From a virus: a stretch of DNA of 64,000 bases. Numbering within the stretch: position 1 is the stretch's first letter; every line of letters begins with the position of its first letter. The notes below the pieces were generated by a model that had not been told where the DNA came from, made no database searches, and saw only the letters and a list, made by a program, of their open reading frames with translations. A program made the position numbers and the translations under genes. The DNA is taken from positions 1 to 64,000 of the IMG/VR virus record IMGVR_UViG_3300032069_000001. One strand, 5' to 3'. This document shows, in pieces, positions 63,797-64,000 of the stretch.

Positions 63797-64000
63797 CTAA
63801 TAATCCGTTATTCTTAATATCGGTTTCTCAAAATTAAGCTTAAATATCGCCCCGCCTGCTCCTGCTCTATTCTTAAGTATCCCGACATACATCTGACACA
63901 CCTTGTCAAGTATAAGCTTCTTCGCTTCGTCCAATCCTTCCACCAAATCATTTCTCCAAAGCCCAAGCACTATATCCCCGCTTTCCTCTACTACCCCACT
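63797..64000 (-). CDS. dnaB-like: replicative DNA helicase (DnaB-type), C-terminal end
   Basis: The last 67 codons before TAG at 63797-63799; the rest is beyond the right edge. SGVVEESGDIVLGLWRND and MYVGILKNRAGAGGAIFKLN match the end of the DnaB RecA core (S..IEqdADiv..l.R ... kNR.G..g...l.F). It unwinds DNA at phage forks. Confidence 0.7.
   Translation of the reverse strand, partial: SGVVEESGDIVLGLWRNDLVEGLDEAKKLILDKVCQMYVGILKNRAGAGGAIFKLNFEKPILRITDY

Noticed and set aside
1-64000. tRNA genes, integrase or att sites
   Set aside because: No cloverleaf with CCA-type ends and no recombinase motifs noticed by eye; a tRNAscan run would be needed to exclude tRNAs.

Overview
The window reads as one contiguous piece of an AT-rich tailed double-stranded DNA bacteriophage genome (Caudoviricetes). 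I see no integrase, rRNA or tRNA gene, so nothing shows whether it is a lytic phage or a prophage. The identity rests on a large terminase (36149-38164), portal (26986-28872), SPP1 gp7/MuF-type minor head protein (18492-19253), HK97-type prohead protease (16112-16963), an acidic scaffold-like protein (15288-16115), a probable major capsid protein (13821-15245) and many fibre genes with collar domains. The host is a bacterium: genes carry Shine-Dalgarno sequences, there are perfect sigma70-type promoters, and one product has a Sec signal peptide. The host cannot be named. Tail tube, sheath, tape measure and polymerase genes are not in the window, so the genome is clearly larger than 64 kb.

The layout has three blocks. 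(1) 1-43464 is read leftwards from a perfect promoter at 43436-43464. In transcription order it holds a phBC6A51/TerS-like HTH protein, small proteins, a thermonuclease-like protein, TerL, a set of small virion proteins, a papain-like peptidase, an InPase-like polyvalent protein, portal, a 2440-residue multi-domain protein, the minor head protein, an HNH endonuclease, protease, scaffold, capsid, about a dozen fibre, collar or chaperone genes, head-tail connector candidates, and a second HNH gene cut by the window edge. (2) 43727-55272 is read rightwards: a promoter, a 26-codon leader ORF, a MoxR/CobS-like AAA+ ATPase with a CobT-like VWA protein, a RuvB homologue, then about 20 tightly packed small genes, many with four or more cysteines, and a PPP-type phosphatase. 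(3) 55277-64000 is read leftwards again and looks like an early/replication block: a DnaB-type helicase (cut by the edge), RusA-like resolvase, PD-(D/E)xK nuclease, nucleoside-deoxyribosyltransferase-like protein, zinc ribbons and small membrane proteins.

Blocks 1 and 2 diverge from a 260-bp gene-free AT-rich spacer (43465-43726) with iteron-like direct repeats. It is flanked by two sigma70 promoters and a 23-bp near-perfect palindrome whose 15-bp core recurs at 17579-17593. This spacer is the best candidate here for a control centre or replication origin. A third perfect promoter (17317-17345) fires into a strong terminator about 110 nt downstream with no ORF between, so it most likely makes a small RNA or an attenuated leader.

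The most unusual items are: the 2440-residue protein between portal and minor head genes, combining a zinc-metalloprotease motif, repeated virion-protein motifs and a C-terminal PI3/4-kinase/HipA-like kinase domain; the serially repeated ribosome-binding cassettes in block 2; the GC-rich DNA words (strong G-quadruplex motifs) dispersed through 41.6-43.4 kb; the probable 110-nt RNA; the shared palindrome; and a C-terminal LDDFNVV peptide shared by two otherwise unrelated proteins.
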